Assembly (NCBI GenBank): GCA_046293135.1
Contig: JBKBPR010000004.1
Span: 1-64,000 of the forward strand
Direction of reading: 5' to 3'
DNA length: 64,000 nucleotides
DNA from: UBA2638 sp046293135
Lineage (GTDB): Bacteria > Pseudomonadota > Alphaproteobacteria > Micavibrionales > Micavibrionaceae
How positions within the stretch are numbered: position 1 is the stretch's first letter; every line of letters begins with the position of its first letter. The notes below the pieces were generated by a model. It did no database searches and had not been told where the DNA came from. It saw only the letters and a program-made list of their open reading frames with translations. A program made the position numbers and the translations under genes. This document shows, piece by piece, positions 53,392 through 62,902 of this stretch.

Positions 53392-53415
53392 AAAAGCCGC
53401 TTGATTGCGGCTTTT
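53392..53415 (+). terminator. Terminator of pnp
   Basis: AAAAGCCGC (53392-53400) pairs with GCGGCTTTT (53407-53415) across a 6-base loop; a run of seven T residues covers the end of the right arm and continues past it. It is a textbook intrinsic terminator facing pnp. Confidence 0.9.
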
Positions 53416-53472
53416 TTTATGGCTCTAGATGTCTTCTCGGAAGGGCAGCTTTTATAAAAACTACATAATAAA

Positions 53473-53496
53473 AAATCCCCGTTCACACGGGGATTT
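53473..53496 (-). terminator. Terminator of the rpsO operon
   Basis: AAATCCCCGT (53473-53482) and ACGGGGATTT (53487-53496) are a perfect 10-bp stem with a 4-base loop. On the minus strand a T-run (ttttttatt) follows. It ends the rimP-rpsO transcript. Confidence 0.9.
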
Positions 53497-53548
53497 GAAA
53501 GAAAGAGCACATGCGCAATATCGCAAAGTGCCCTTGTATATTCGTTGA

Positions 53549-53818
53549 TTAGCGGCGGATACCGAGGCTCTTGATGAGGTCCTGGTAGCGCTTTTCGTCT
53601 TTGCGCTTGAGGTAATCCAGCAGCTTACGGCGCTTGGCAACCATAGCCAGCAGGCCGCGGCGGGAGTGCATGTCCTTCTTGTGGACTTGCATATGCGCGG
53701 AAAGTTCTTCAATCCGTGTTGTCAGAATGGCCACCTGAACTTCCGGTGAGCCGGTGTCATTCGCTTTGGTGGCATATTTTTTGATAACGTCTTGTTTTTT
53801 TTCAGTGTTTAGCGACAT
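53549..53818 (-). CDS. rpsO: 30S ribosomal protein S15
   Basis: The 89-residue S15 has DTGSPEVQVAILTTRIEELSAHM and HSRRGLLAMVAKRRKLLDYLKRKD, as in all S15 proteins. It binds the central domain of 16S rRNA. The start MSLNTEKK at 53818 matches the family start; a second ATG precedes it. It is the last gene of the cluster, with pnp converging on it. Confidence 0.98.
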   Translation of the reverse strand: MSLNTEKKQDVIKKYATKANDTGSPEVQVAILTTRIEELSAHMQVHKKDMHSRRGLLAMVAKRRKLLDYLKRKDEKRYQDLIKSLGIRR

Positions 53819-53836
53819 CATTACTTCCTTTTCTTT

Positions 53837-54763
53837 TCAAAGATTAAATACACGAACGGGTTTTATATCTGCTCCGTTCCGCTCGACCAAGGCAATCGCT
53901 TGATTGCCGAAGCGGGCGAGGATTGTTTTGCTCTGATGCTGCTCAGGCAGCCTGTTACAATCAATCCGTGAAACGAAGGACAAAGCCTGTCCATTTTTTA
54001 GCCGTGCCACCTCATCGCTTTTGAGATCGAGTGCCGGGATATCGTCCAGCGGGGTCTCAAGAGGGTGCAAAGCCTTATCAAGTGCGGCACTATGCGCCAA
54101 ATTTTCCAATTGTTCAAGAGAAATCGCATTCTCTAGCGTAAAATGCCCGACAGCCTCGCGGCGCAGGGCGGCAATATGTCCGCAAGTGCCGAGTTGACGG
54201 GCTATATCGCGGGCAATCGCGCGGATATACGTGCCTTTGCCGCATTGCGTGCGGAAATCGCTTTCCGTGCCTCTATGCGCCAAAAGCGTCAGGCTGTGAA
54301 TTTCGACAATTCTGCTCTTCATTTCCGGATTTTCGCCCGCCCGCGCCAGATCATAGGCGCGTTGCCCGTCGATTTTTATCGCCGAGTATTGCGGCGGGGT
54401 TTGCTTGATGTGCCCGATAAAGGACGGAATGGCCTCACGAATATCGGCTTCGCTCGGTTGATGGGCGGAGGTTTCAATCACTGCGCCCTCCCTGTCATCC
54501 GTATCGGTCGCCGCGCCCCATGTCACGGTAAAGCTATAGGTTTTGTCATTGTCCTGCACATAAGGGATAATCTTGGTCGCCTCGCCGAGCGCAATCGGAA
54601 GAATACCCGTGGCCAGAGGGTCGAGCGTTCCGGCGTGTCCGGCCTTGTTGGCATCGAGAATGCGCCGCACCTTGCCGAGCGCTTGCGTCGAGGTCAGGCC
54701 TTGCGGCTTGTCAAGATTGATCCATCCGTGAACGGGATTGCCTTTTTTGCGTCTGCGGCTCAT
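53837..54763 (-). CDS. truB: tRNA pseudouridine-55 synthase
   Basis: TruB makes pseudouridine 55 in the T loop. The 308-residue protein has the catalytic Asp in KAGHAGTLDPLATGILPI and the VTWGAATDTDDREG and RCGKGTYIRAIARD-type motifs. The ATG at 54763 (MSRRRKKGN) is preferred by family start position; an ATG at 54838 would overlap rbfA by 29 bases. The ribosome-binding site is weak at both. Confidence 0.96.
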   Translation of the reverse strand: MSRRRKKGNPVHGWINLDKPQGLTSTQALGKVRRILDANKAGHAGTLDPLATGILPIALGEATKIIPYVQDNDKTYSFTVTWGAATDTDDREGAVIETSAHQPSEADIREAIPSFIGHIKQTPPQYSAIKIDGQRAYDLARAGENPEMKSRIVEIHSLTLLAHRGTESDFRTQCGKGTYIRAIARDIARQLGTCGHIAALRREAVGHFTLENAISLEQLENLAHSAALDKALHPLETPLDDIPALDLKSDEVARLKNGQALSFVSRIDCNRLPEQHQSKTILARFGNQAIALVERNGADIKPVRVFNL

Positions 54764-54809
54764 ATCGGGATAGGGGGCTTTTCGGGATAGAAGGGGTTGA
54801 GTTGTCTCG

Positions 54810-55244
54810 TCAGTCGTCGGTGTGGTCTTCACTCTCATCGTCAGGATCATCAAGACTATCGGCGCGTTCATTGCGAATATCTTGTAACAGCGTGTTGATC
54901 CGCTGCACCTCATCAAAGGTATTGTCGCTGCGGAAGGTCAGGCGCGGCGTGAATTTCATATTCGACTGGCGGTTGATTTCCTTCTGGAACAGGCGGGTTT
55001 CATCGTTCAAAGCGGGAAGGATTTCTTCCATATTCTGCCCGCCCAATGACATGACATAGGCGGTGGCATTTTTGAGATCGGGGGAAACGCGCACTTCACT
55101 GACGGTAATCTGTCCCGCATCCATCAAAGCCGCATGAGAGAAATGCCCGCGCGTCATGGTTTCGGCGATAATGTGCCGAAGCTGCTCCCCAACACGCAGC
55201 TGACGCTGCGACGGTTCTTTGGATTTGTGGCGCTGGGGTTTCAT
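54810..55244 (-). CDS. rbfA: Ribosome-binding factor A
   Basis: RbfA aids late 30S maturation at the 16S 5' end. The 144-residue protein has QLRVGEQLRHIIAE, ITVSEVRVSPDLKNATAYVMSLG and PRLTFRSDNTFDEVQRINTLL. A Glu/Asp-rich tail ends it. It starts 9 bases after the infB stop. Confidence 0.95.
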   Translation of the reverse strand: MKPQRHKSKEPSQRQLRVGEQLRHIIAETMTRGHFSHAALMDAGQITVSEVRVSPDLKNATAYVMSLGGQNMEEILPALNDETRLFQKEINRQSNMKFTPRLTFRSDNTFDEVQRINTLLQDIRNERADSLDDPDDESEDHTDD

Positions 55245-55253
55245 CTATTCCCC

Positions 55254-57830
55254 TTAATCAACCTTACGTTCAACGGCGATGACTTCGTAACATTCGATGA
55301 TGTCGCCGTCTTTGAGGTCTTCATAGCCTTCGAATGCCATACCGCATTCTGTGCCTTCCTTGACCTCTTTGACTTCGTCTTTGAAGCGTTTCAGTGTCTT
55401 GAGCATGCCTTCATGGATAACAATATCATCACGCAGCAAGCGCACCTTGTTTCCGCGGCGGACTGCGCCCATCTCAACGATACAGCCCGCAATCTTACCG
55501 ACTTTGGTGATGTTGAAGACTTGCAGCACCTTGGCTTGACCGATGTAATCCTCACGCATTGTCGGCGCGAGCATACCGCTCAAGATGGCCTTGGCGTCGT
55601 CAATGACGTTGTAAATGACGTTGTAGTAACGAATATCAACGCGGTCGCGGGTTGCCATGTCGCGGGCTTGCGCACCGGCGCGGACATTAAAGCCGATAAT
55701 CAGGCCGCCGGACGCCTTGGCAAGCGTGACGTCAGATTCCGTGATACCGCCGACACCGGCATGCAGAACCTGCACGTCGATACCTTCGTTTTCCTCGACC
55801 ATCTTGGCCAGCGATCCGGCGATAGCCTCGACCGAGCCGTGAACATCGGCCTTGATGATAACGGAGAGTTTGGTTTTCTCGCCCGTTTCGCGCAATTTGA
55901 CGAGATCCTCAACCGTTGTGCGGTTTTTGACAATCTTCGCTGCTTGCACTTCACGCAGTTTGCGCTGGCGGTATTCGCTGATCTCGCGGGCGCGGGCTTC
56001 TTCATTCACCACCACAAACGCATCACCCGCACGCGGTGCGGCGTTCAAGCCCAAAACCTCAACGGGCATACCGGGTGTGGCTTCTTCGACATTTTTGCCC
56101 TTATCATTGATGATGGCCTTGACCTTACCCATTTCAGCGCCTGCCACAAAGACATCGCCGATCTTGAGTGTCCCTTTTTGGATGAGGACGGTCGCAACCG
56201 CGCCGCGTCCACGCTCCAATTTGGCCTCAACGACAGTTCCTTGCGCGGTGCGGTTCGGATTGGCTTTCAGCTCAAGGATTTCGGCTTGCACAAGGATGGC
56301 TTCTTCGAGCTTATCGAGATTGATCCGCTGCTTGGCCGAGATTTCAACACATTGCGTTTCCCCGCTCAATTCCTCAACGACAATTTCGTATTGGAGGAGG
56401 GCGGTTTTGACCTTCATCGGGTCTGCATCATGTAGGTCGATTTTGTTGATCGCAATGATGATCGGCACATTGGCGGCCTTGGCGTGGTTAATCGCCTCAA
56501 TCGTTTGCGGCATGATGGAATCATTGGCCGCAACAACAATCACGACAATATCGGTGACATTCGCACCGCGTGCGCGCATCTCTGTAAAGGCGGCGTGGCC
56601 GGGTGTATCAAGGAATGTGATCTTCGCGCCGGATTTAAGCGTGACCTGATACGCGCCGATATGCTGGGTAATACCGCCCGCTTCGCCCGATACAACATCG
56701 GTGGAGCGCAACGCATCGAGCAGTGAGGTCTTCCCGTGATCGACGTGACCCATAATCGTCACAACAGGGGCGCGGGGGAGAAGTTCCGCAGCGCTGTCAT
56801 CATCACCCTCAATCCCGATTTCAATATCGGCATCGGTGACGCGTTTCATTTTGTGACCGAACTCATCGATAATCAGCTCCGCCGTATCGGCATCAATGGT
56901 CTGGTTGATCGTGGCCATAACGCCCAGTTTCATGAGCGCCTTGACGACATCGCCGCCAGGTTCGGCCATACGGTTTGCAAGCTCCTGAACTGTGATCGTT
57001 TCGGGCAGGATAACCTCACGCACGATCTTTTTGCTCTCGATCGGGCCGGATTGCGCCGCCATACGGGCTTTTTCGCGCATACGTCTTTGCGCGGCGAGGG
57101 ATGGCCCTCTGTCACGCTCGAAATCATTGTTCATCGCCTGTGTCACGGTAATGCGTGAGCGGCGGCGATCATCTGCACCGCGCGGCTTTGGCGGGGCTTT
57201 CGCTTCGGCTTTTTTCAGGCGGTCACGAACGCTCTCGCTGTTTTCGTCATCGCCTGTGTCACGGTCGCGTCTGAAAAAGGCAGGAGGCGCAGCATCACCA
57301 CGTGCCGCTTTGGCGGCTTCGGTTTTCTTACGCTCTTCTTCCTCGATGCGCTGAAGCTCTTCGAGCTCCTTGCGGCGCAATTCGTCTTCTTTGGATTCTT
57401 TTGTGTCCTCTGTCTGGGCGTAACGCTGGACAGGGGTTGCGGGAACTTGACGCTTCGGCAAGGAGGATTTTGCCGAACTACCCTCGGCCATAGCCTTTTG
57501 CAACGCCTCGATGCGGGCTTGGCGTTCGGTATTGGTCAGATTGGCAAGATCATCCGCGTTACCGCCAGCTCCTTGGTTCGGGCTGGGGGATGAAAAGTTG
57601 CTCTCAGGCGCAGGCGCAGCAGAGCCGGGCGCGGCACGTTTCGAGCGCCGCACTTCAACAGCAAGACCGGAGCGTCCGGCCGTAACGGATGATTTCGGCG
57701 AAGCACTACCACCGCCCGCGCCTTTCAGGCTGAGCGTTCCTTTGCCGCCGAGGCTCAGGGGCTTTTTTCCTGAGTCCTTTTGCTTATCGCTATCGCCGTT
57801 ATCTGTCACTTTGTCTTTTGTTTCACTCAT
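55254..57830 (-). CDS. infB: Translation initiation factor IF-2
   Basis: IF-2 is the GTPase that places fMet-tRNA on the ribosome. The ATG at 57830 (MSETKDKVTDN) gives 858 residues. The first ~260 residues are a long Gly/Ala/Lys/Glu-rich tail; the G domain has MGHVDHGKTSLLDAL, DTPGHAAFTEMR and NKIDLHDADP; the C-terminal domains hold EVKEGTECGMAFEGYEDLKDGD. It follows nusA by 79 bases, with no ylxR gene between. Confidence 0.98.
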   Translation of the reverse strand: MSETKDKVTDNGDSDKQKDSGKKPLSLGGKGTLSLKGAGGGSASPKSSVTAGRSGLAVEVRRSKRAAPGSAAPAPESNFSSPSPNQGAGGNADDLANLTNTERQARIEALQKAMAEGSSAKSSLPKRQVPATPVQRYAQTEDTKESKEDELRRKELEELQRIEEEERKKTEAAKAARGDAAPPAFFRRDRDTGDDENSESVRDRLKKAEAKAPPKPRGADDRRRSRITVTQAMNNDFERDRGPSLAAQRRMREKARMAAQSGPIESKKIVREVILPETITVQELANRMAEPGGDVVKALMKLGVMATINQTIDADTAELIIDEFGHKMKRVTDADIEIGIEGDDDSAAELLPRAPVVTIMGHVDHGKTSLLDALRSTDVVSGEAGGITQHIGAYQVTLKSGAKITFLDTPGHAAFTEMRARGANVTDIVVIVVAANDSIMPQTIEAINHAKAANVPIIIAINKIDLHDADPMKVKTALLQYEIVVEELSGETQCVEISAKQRINLDKLEEAILVQAEILELKANPNRTAQGTVVEAKLERGRGAVATVLIQKGTLKIGDVFVAGAEMGKVKAIINDKGKNVEEATPGMPVEVLGLNAAPRAGDAFVVVNEEARAREISEYRQRKLREVQAAKIVKNRTTVEDLVKLRETGEKTKLSVIIKADVHGSVEAIAGSLAKMVEENEGIDVQVLHAGVGGITESDVTLAKASGGLIIGFNVRAGAQARDMATRDRVDIRYYNVIYNVIDDAKAILSGMLAPTMREDYIGQAKVLQVFNITKVGKIAGCIVEMGAVRRGNKVRLLRDDIVIHEGMLKTLKRFKDEVKEVKEGTECGMAFEGYEDLKDGDIIECYEVIAVERKVD

Positions 57831-57909
57831 ACCAGTTTCCAATTTGCGTCTTTTATACACCAGTTTTCCCGATACGCCAAATCGCAGCGGGATTATGCGC
57901 CGTTATCTG

Positions 57910-59466
57910 TTATGATGCGGCGGCTTCCAATCTTGGTGCTTCGCCCTCATCTTCTTGGCTCTCGGCTGCAGCATCTTCTTCTGCAAACCAGTGAGCGCGG
58001 GCGTCCATGATGATGGCATTGGCATCTTTCATGGTCATTTGACCTTCGCCGAGCATTTCAATCAACTCGTCAGCGGCCAGATCAGCCAGATCATCCAGCG
58101 TTTTCACGCCTTGTCCGCCCAGCTTGATAATCTGGTCGGGGTTCAGGCCTTCAAAGGCAATCAGATCGTCTTGAATGCCAAGCTCGGCTTGCTTCTCATT
58201 CAGCTCAGCCATTTTCGCAGCCAGATAGTTTTTGGCACGGTTTTGCAGCTCGGCGGAAATTTCATCCTCGAAGCCTTCGATATAGTTGAGTTCTTCGATC
58301 GGTGTTTCGGCGATTTCCTCAATCTTTGTGAAGCCTTCAGCAACCAGAAGATGGGCGATAACCTCATCAACATCGAGCGCTTCGATAAACAAGGTCGAAC
58401 GAACGCGGAATTCTTCGGCGCGGCGCGCTGATTCCTCGGCTTCGGTCATAATATCAATATCCCAGCCAGAGAGCATCGAGGCCAAGCGCACATTCTGGCC
58501 GCGGCGGCCAATGGCAAGGCTTAGCTGGTCTTCAGCAACAACAACGTCCATACGCTTGGCGTCCTCGTCAAGGACAACCTTGCTGACAACCGCAGGGGAC
58601 AGGGCGCTGACGATAAAGCTCGCAATGTCTTCCGTCCATGGCACGATATCGATTTTCTCGCCGCCCAGCTCGTTCACAACGGCCTGAACGCGTGAGCCGC
58701 GCATACCAACGCAAGCGCCGACAGGGTCGATAGAGCCATCGCGGGAGGCAACGGCGATTTTCGCACGGCTTCCGGGGTCGCGGGCAACGGCTTTGATCTC
58801 GATCACGCCGTCATAAATTTCCGGCACTTCCTGTGTGAACAGCTTCGCCATGAAATCAGGGTGAGAGCGTGAGAGGAAAATCTGCGGGCCGCGAACTTCA
58901 GGACGCACATCGAATATCAGGGCGCGCACGCGGTCACCCGTTTTCAGGTGTTCGCGCGGCAAGCTTTCATCACGGCGCAATACCGCTTCGGCGCGGCCTT
59001 GAATATCAACAGTGACATTTCCAAATTCAACACGTTTGACAACGCCGTTGATAACCTCGCCGATACGGCCTTTGAACTCTTCGAATTGTCTTTCGCGCTC
59101 GGCTTCGCGGACTTTTTGCATGATAACCTGTTTCGCGGTTTGTGCGGCGATACGGCCAAAATCCAGTGGTGGCAATTCGTCAATCAGAAACTCGCCGATT
59201 TGTGCATCGGGCTTGATGCGCTTGGCTTGCGTGACAGGCATCTGCGCGATTTCATTTTCGATCTCGGCATCATCGGCCACAACTTCGCGGTAGCGCTTGA
59301 GCGTGATTGAACCGTTCTTGCGGTCGATCAGGGCGCGAATGTCATGGTCATGACCGTATTTCGAGCGGCCAGCCTTTTGAATGGCTTCCTCCATAGCGAC
59401 CAGAACGACTTCGCGGTCGATATTCTTCTCTCTTGCAACGGTGTCTGCTACCTGAATGAGTTCCAT
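57910..59466 (-). CDS. nusA: Transcription termination/antitermination factor NusA
   Basis: NusA binds RNA polymerase and tunes pausing, termination and antitermination. The 518-residue protein has the N-terminal polymerase domain, an S1 domain (GRIGEVINGVVKRVEFGNVTVDI), two KH domains (GACVGMRGSRVQAVVNELGGEKIDI and LAIGRRGQNVRLAS) and two acidic C-terminal repeats (LNYIEGFEDEISAELQNRA and KTLDDLADLAADELIEML). It follows rimP by 45 bases in the usual order. Confidence 0.98.
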   Translation of the reverse strand: MELIQVADTVAREKNIDREVVLVAMEEAIQKAGRSKYGHDHDIRALIDRKNGSITLKRYREVVADDAEIENEIAQMPVTQAKRIKPDAQIGEFLIDELPPLDFGRIAAQTAKQVIMQKVREAERERQFEEFKGRIGEVINGVVKRVEFGNVTVDIQGRAEAVLRRDESLPREHLKTGDRVRALIFDVRPEVRGPQIFLSRSHPDFMAKLFTQEVPEIYDGVIEIKAVARDPGSRAKIAVASRDGSIDPVGACVGMRGSRVQAVVNELGGEKIDIVPWTEDIASFIVSALSPAVVSKVVLDEDAKRMDVVVAEDQLSLAIGRRGQNVRLASMLSGWDIDIMTEAEESARRAEEFRVRSTLFIEALDVDEVIAHLLVAEGFTKIEEIAETPIEELNYIEGFEDEISAELQNRAKNYLAAKMAELNEKQAELGIQDDLIAFEGLNPDQIIKLGGQGVKTLDDLADLAADELIEMLGEGQMTMKDANAIIMDARAHWFAEEDAAAESQEDEGEAPRLEAAAS

Positions 59467-59511
59467 GATGTTTTCCTCTTTTCTTTCGATATATAAACTC
59501 TGGTTTTGGGT

Positions 59512-60075
59512 TTAACTTTTGCTTTCGCTTTCGCTTGTTTGGTTTGAATCGCTCTGGTTTGTATCAGCCTGGTTTAAATTTAAATTCGCGGTTTCTTTAA
59601 TCAGCCTGTCGGTCAAGACCAGCTTGGCCTTGTGAATACTGCCGATGGCGATATCATAAGGGCCGGTATCGGTTTCGATCTGGACGCTGTTATTCTCGAC
59701 CGCGCCCAAAATCCCGCGAAAGCGCTTCTGGCCGTTCTCGTTCGGGATATCGGTTTCGATTTTGGCCTCAAACCCCATATATTGCGCGAAATGCTCGGGC
59801 TTGATCAGGATGCGGTCAATCCCCGGAGAGCTGATCTCAAGGCGATAGGCCGATTTGATCGGGTCTTCGACATCCATCACCGCTGAAACCGAGCGCGAGA
59901 TTTTCGTGCAATCATCAATCCCCAACCGCTTGGTTTTCGGGTCTTCAGCCATAATCTGCAACACGCAAGCGCCGTCCTCACCCGTGATTTTCAGGCAATA
60001 CAGCTCAAAGCCCAGATCCTCGATCACAGGGCGGATCAAGCTGGCGATATTTTGTTCTTGCGGACTTTGTTTCAT
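59512..60075 (-). CDS. rimP: Ribosome maturation factor RimP
   Basis: RimP acts in 30S maturation. The 187-residue protein has IEDLGFELYCLKI, LGIDDCTKISRSVSAVMDVEDPI and YRLEISSPGIDRILIKPEHFAQYMG. It heads the nusA-infB cluster, just after the terminator of the preceding transcript. The C-terminus is a Ser/Asn/Gln-rich tail of about 20 residues. Confidence 0.95.
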   Translation of the reverse strand: MKQSPQEQNIASLIRPVIEDLGFELYCLKITGEDGACVLQIMAEDPKTKRLGIDDCTKISRSVSAVMDVEDPIKSAYRLEISSPGIDRILIKPEHFAQYMGFEAKIETDIPNENGQKRFRGILGAVENNSVQIETDTGPYDIAIGSIHKAKLVLTDRLIKETANLNLNQADTNQSDSNQTSESESKS

Positions 60076-60114
60076 ATTCTTTCGTATTTAATCTTTAAAA
60101 AAACCAACAAAAAA

Positions 60115-60136
60115 GGCGGGTCTTTTCCGACCCACC
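60115..60136 (-). terminator. Terminator between trmB and rimP
   Basis: Read on the minus strand, GGTGGGTC and GACCCGCC pair with one wobble around a 6-base loop and are followed by six T residues. It separates the metK-trmB transcript from the rimP-nusA-infB one. Confidence 0.85.
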
Positions 60137-60193
60137 CTGATCATAAATTCAGAATGTATGGTTTTTATAATCCCGCAAACTGAAAAATGCAAG

Positions 60194-60889
60194 CTATTTT
60201 CTCGTAAAAATCAGATAGCACATCTTTTGTGCGCCTTTCGCGCCCTTGACCTCATAGGCCGTGGTGATCCAGCCTTGCGGCGGCTTTGACCAATCCTCAG
60301 CCTTTTGCGCCGTCCATGTGAAGGCGCTGTTGCGCACCGTATGTGTGATCATCCATTCGGCCAGATACGGCACATCGGTGCTCAAGATCAACTGCCCGCC
60401 GGGTTTGAGGATACGGGCGAAAATCTCCAGCGTATCGGGGTTCACGATGCGGCGCTTGTGATGGCGCTTTTTGTGCCATGGATCGGGGTTGAGAATATAT
60501 ATCCCGTCAAGGCTTGCGGGGGCGAGCGAACCGGCCAGCATCACCGCATCATCCATATGCACGCGGATATTCTCAAGATTGTCCTGCTGGATATCTTTCA
60601 GGAAGGCGGCCATACCGTTTATGAACGGCTCGGCGCCGATATAAGCATGGTCAGGATGGCGGCGCATGAGGGCCGATAGATGCTCGCCGCTACCAAAGCC
60701 GATTTCCAGCCAGTGTTCATTGTAAGCCTTATCAAAGAGCGAGGCGGGGGCGAGGCTGTGGTCTTCTCTCAACGTTTCGGGCGGCACAGCGAAAACGGGC
60801 AAAAGCGCATTCAAGCTCTCTGCCCGTGTCTGGGTGAGTGGCCGGCTGATGCGCCGACCATACACGCGTTTATCTTTGCGGTTATCCAA
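60194..60889 (-). CDS. trmB: tRNA (guanine-N7-)-methyltransferase
   Basis: TrmB makes m7G46 in tRNA. The 231-residue protein has the AdoMet motif EIGFGSGEHLSALM, the acidic AEPFINGMAAFL and the substrate motif NPDPWHKKRHHKRR. Its start overlaps the metK stop by 8 bases. Confidence 0.95.
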   Translation of the reverse strand: MDNRKDKRVYGRRISRPLTQTRAESLNALLPVFAVPPETLREDHSLAPASLFDKAYNEHWLEIGFGSGEHLSALMRRHPDHAYIGAEPFINGMAAFLKDIQQDNLENIRVHMDDAVMLAGSLAPASLDGIYILNPDPWHKKRHHKRRIVNPDTLEIFARILKPGGQLILSTDVPYLAEWMITHTVRNSAFTWTAQKAEDWSKPPQGWITTAYEVKGAKGAQKMCYLIFTRK

Positions 60890-62129
60890 GGATCTTTCTC
60901 AAGCCGTCAACCAGATCGGTTTTTTCCCATGAGAACCCGCCATCAGCATCAGGCGTGCGGCCAAAATGCCCGTAAGCGGCTGTGCGCTCATAGATCGGGC
61001 GGTTGAGGTTGAGGTGCTCACGGATCCCGCGCGGGCTGAGGTCAACCAACTGGCGCAAGGCGCGGACAAGCTCGGCTTCCGGCACTGTGCCTGTTCTGTG
61101 TGTGTTGACGTAAAAGCCCAACGGTTTGGATACGCCGATCGCATAAGCGAGCTGGATTGTGCAAGCCTCGGCATAACCGGAAGCCACAATATTTTTCGCC
61201 AGATAGCGGGACGCATAAGCCGCAGAGCGGTCAACTTTTGTCGGGTCTTTACCGGAGAACGCACCGCCGCCATGGGGCGCAGCGCCGCCATAGGTGTCAA
61301 CGATGATCTTGCGTCCGGTCAGGCCGCAATCGCCGACAGGGCCGCCAATGACGAAACGTCCGGTCGGGTTGATGTAAACTTCTTCTTCCGGCGGCATCCA
61401 GCCCTCAGGAAGGACTTTTTGGATATAAGGCAAGACTAGTGCGCGGACTTCATCGTGAGAGAGGTTTTCGGCATGTTGCGTTGAAACAACAACCGACGTT
61501 GCGCGAACAGGTTTGTCATCGCGGTATTCAAGCGTGACCTGTGATTTTGAGTCAGGCTCGATCTTGCCTTTCAGCGCGCCGTTTTTACGGCCATCAGCCA
61601 GCTCAGCCAAAATGCGGTGCGAGTAGTGAATTGCCGCTGGCATTAGGGCTTCGGGCGTTTCGCGTGTGGCATAGCCGAACATGATCCCCTGATCGCCTGC
61701 GCCTTCTTCCTTGTCGATCCCCGTTCCGGCATCAACACCCGCCGCAATGTCAATGGATTGCTTGTGAAGCAGGATTTGCATGTTCACGGTATTCCAGTGA
61801 AAGCCCTCTTGCTCATAACCGATATCCTTGATCGCCGCACGCGCTACGCGCTCAATGTCGGCTTTTGTGACGCTGTCAGGGCCGCGTGTTTCTCCGGCAA
61901 TCACAACCGTATCCGTTGTAGCGAGTGTTTCGCAGGCCACGCGGGCATAAGGGTCGGCTTTCAGGAACAAATCAACAACCGCATCGGAAACACGGTCACA
62001 AAGCTTATCAGGGTGGCCTTCAGAAACGGATTCGCTGGTGAAGATGTAATCTCTCAATTCGGTTTGCTGCACTGGCGCGGCGTTCGAGGGGTGTATTTGC
62101 ACGGCGGCTTGTCCTTGTAATGCTGACAT
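60882..62129 (-). CDS. metK: S-adenosylmethionine synthetase
   Basis: MetK makes AdoMet from methionine and ATP, here feeding the neighbouring methyltransferase. The 415-residue protein has FTSESVSEGHPDKLCDRVSDA, GAGDQGIMFGYA and GGGAFSGKDPTKVDRSAAY. About 25 extra residues precede the conserved core. The 159-base leader shows no SAM riboswitch I can recognise, only an A/T-rich dyad (TGATTTTT/AAAAATCA). Confidence 0.96.
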   Translation of the reverse strand: MSALQGQAAVQIHPSNAAPVQQTELRDYIFTSESVSEGHPDKLCDRVSDAVVDLFLKADPYARVACETLATTDTVVIAGETRGPDSVTKADIERVARAAIKDIGYEQEGFHWNTVNMQILLHKQSIDIAAGVDAGTGIDKEEGAGDQGIMFGYATRETPEALMPAAIHYSHRILAELADGRKNGALKGKIEPDSKSQVTLEYRDDKPVRATSVVVSTQHAENLSHDEVRALVLPYIQKVLPEGWMPPEEEVYINPTGRFVIGGPVGDCGLTGRKIIVDTYGGAAPHGGGAFSGKDPTKVDRSAAYASRYLAKNIVASGYAEACTIQLAYAIGVSKPLGFYVNTHRTGTVPEAELVRALRQLVDLSPRGIREHLNLNRPIYERTAAYGHFGRTPDADGGFSWEKTDLVDGLRKILG

Positions 62130-62288
62130 GGTTGGCGACTCTCTTATGATTTTTACAATATTAAAAAATCAACCATAAAGACTGCGGCGGCGCGGTTCAA
62201 GCCAGAAAACTTCAAAATATCGCAATAATACGTTATTTTTCTCTGATTTTGGCAGGTGTTTTCCGTGAGAGGCGGTGTATATCCGCCC

Positions 62289-62744
62289 TTATTCGTCGTC
62301 CGAACGTCCCATGGTTTTCATCAGCTTGAGGATATGCTCTCGCGCTTTGGGGTCGGGGATGCTGTAATATGCGCGGACAAGTTTCAGCGTTTCCTTGCGC
62401 TGCATGATGTCTTCATCATCGTTTTCTTCAGCGGCAAAGCCTTCTTGTGCATTATCGGCCATGCCGTAAGCCAAATTGGTCGCTTTATCGAGGTTTTTGT
62501 CCATTTCGCCGAAGAAATATTCAACCGGAACGCCGAGAATTTTGCTGAACTGGTAAAGCCTGCTGGAGCTGATACGGTTTGTGCCGCGCTCATATTTTTG
62601 AACTTGCTGGAACGTAATTCCGACCTTATCGGCGAGTTTTTCCTGACTGAGGCCAAGCAGCGAGCGCCGAATACGCAGGCGGCTGCCCACATGTTTGTCA
62701 ACGGGTTCGGCTGTGCCTTTTTTCTTTTGGGTCATTTTGATCAT
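62289..62744 (-). CDS. XRE-family transcriptional regulator
   Basis: The 151-residue protein has an XRE helix-turn-helix (VGSRLRIRRSLLGLSQEKLADKVGITFQQVQKYERGTNRIS) and a short alpha-helical C-terminus with a RDEHILKLM-like end. It lies between lnt and metK, a place shared by many alphaproteobacteria, where such regulators are conserved. The target is unknown. An ATG three codons in (62735) is also possible. Confidence 0.88.
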   Translation of the reverse strand: MIKMTQKKKGTAEPVDKHVGSRLRIRRSLLGLSQEKLADKVGITFQQVQKYERGTNRISSSRLYQFSKILGVPVEYFFGEMDKNLDKATNLAYGMADNAQEGFAAEENDDEDIMQRKETLKLVRAYYSIPDPKAREHILKLMKTMGRSDDE

Positions 62745-62902
62745 AAATACACTTTATTTTATGTAGAGCTTCGAAACGCTATCAAATCATCTGGTAAATA
62801 CTGCATAAGCGAATCAGAAGCATTTTTTCGTAAACAATACATAGCGGATGATTACGGCTGTATGCAAGCAATCTAAAGTATATAGCCCATAATGATTGCA
62901 AT

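Noticed and set aside
54764..54916. Longer N-terminus for truB
   Set aside because: It would run into rbfA and adds sequence unlike other TruB proteins.
55134..56435. A 433-residue open frame on the plus strand
   Set aside because: It lies fully opposite rbfA and infB; its length is due to the codon use of infB on the other strand.
62130..62288. A SAM riboswitch before metK
   Set aside because: I could not match the leader to any SAM riboswitch class I know; only a simple A/T dyad is visible.
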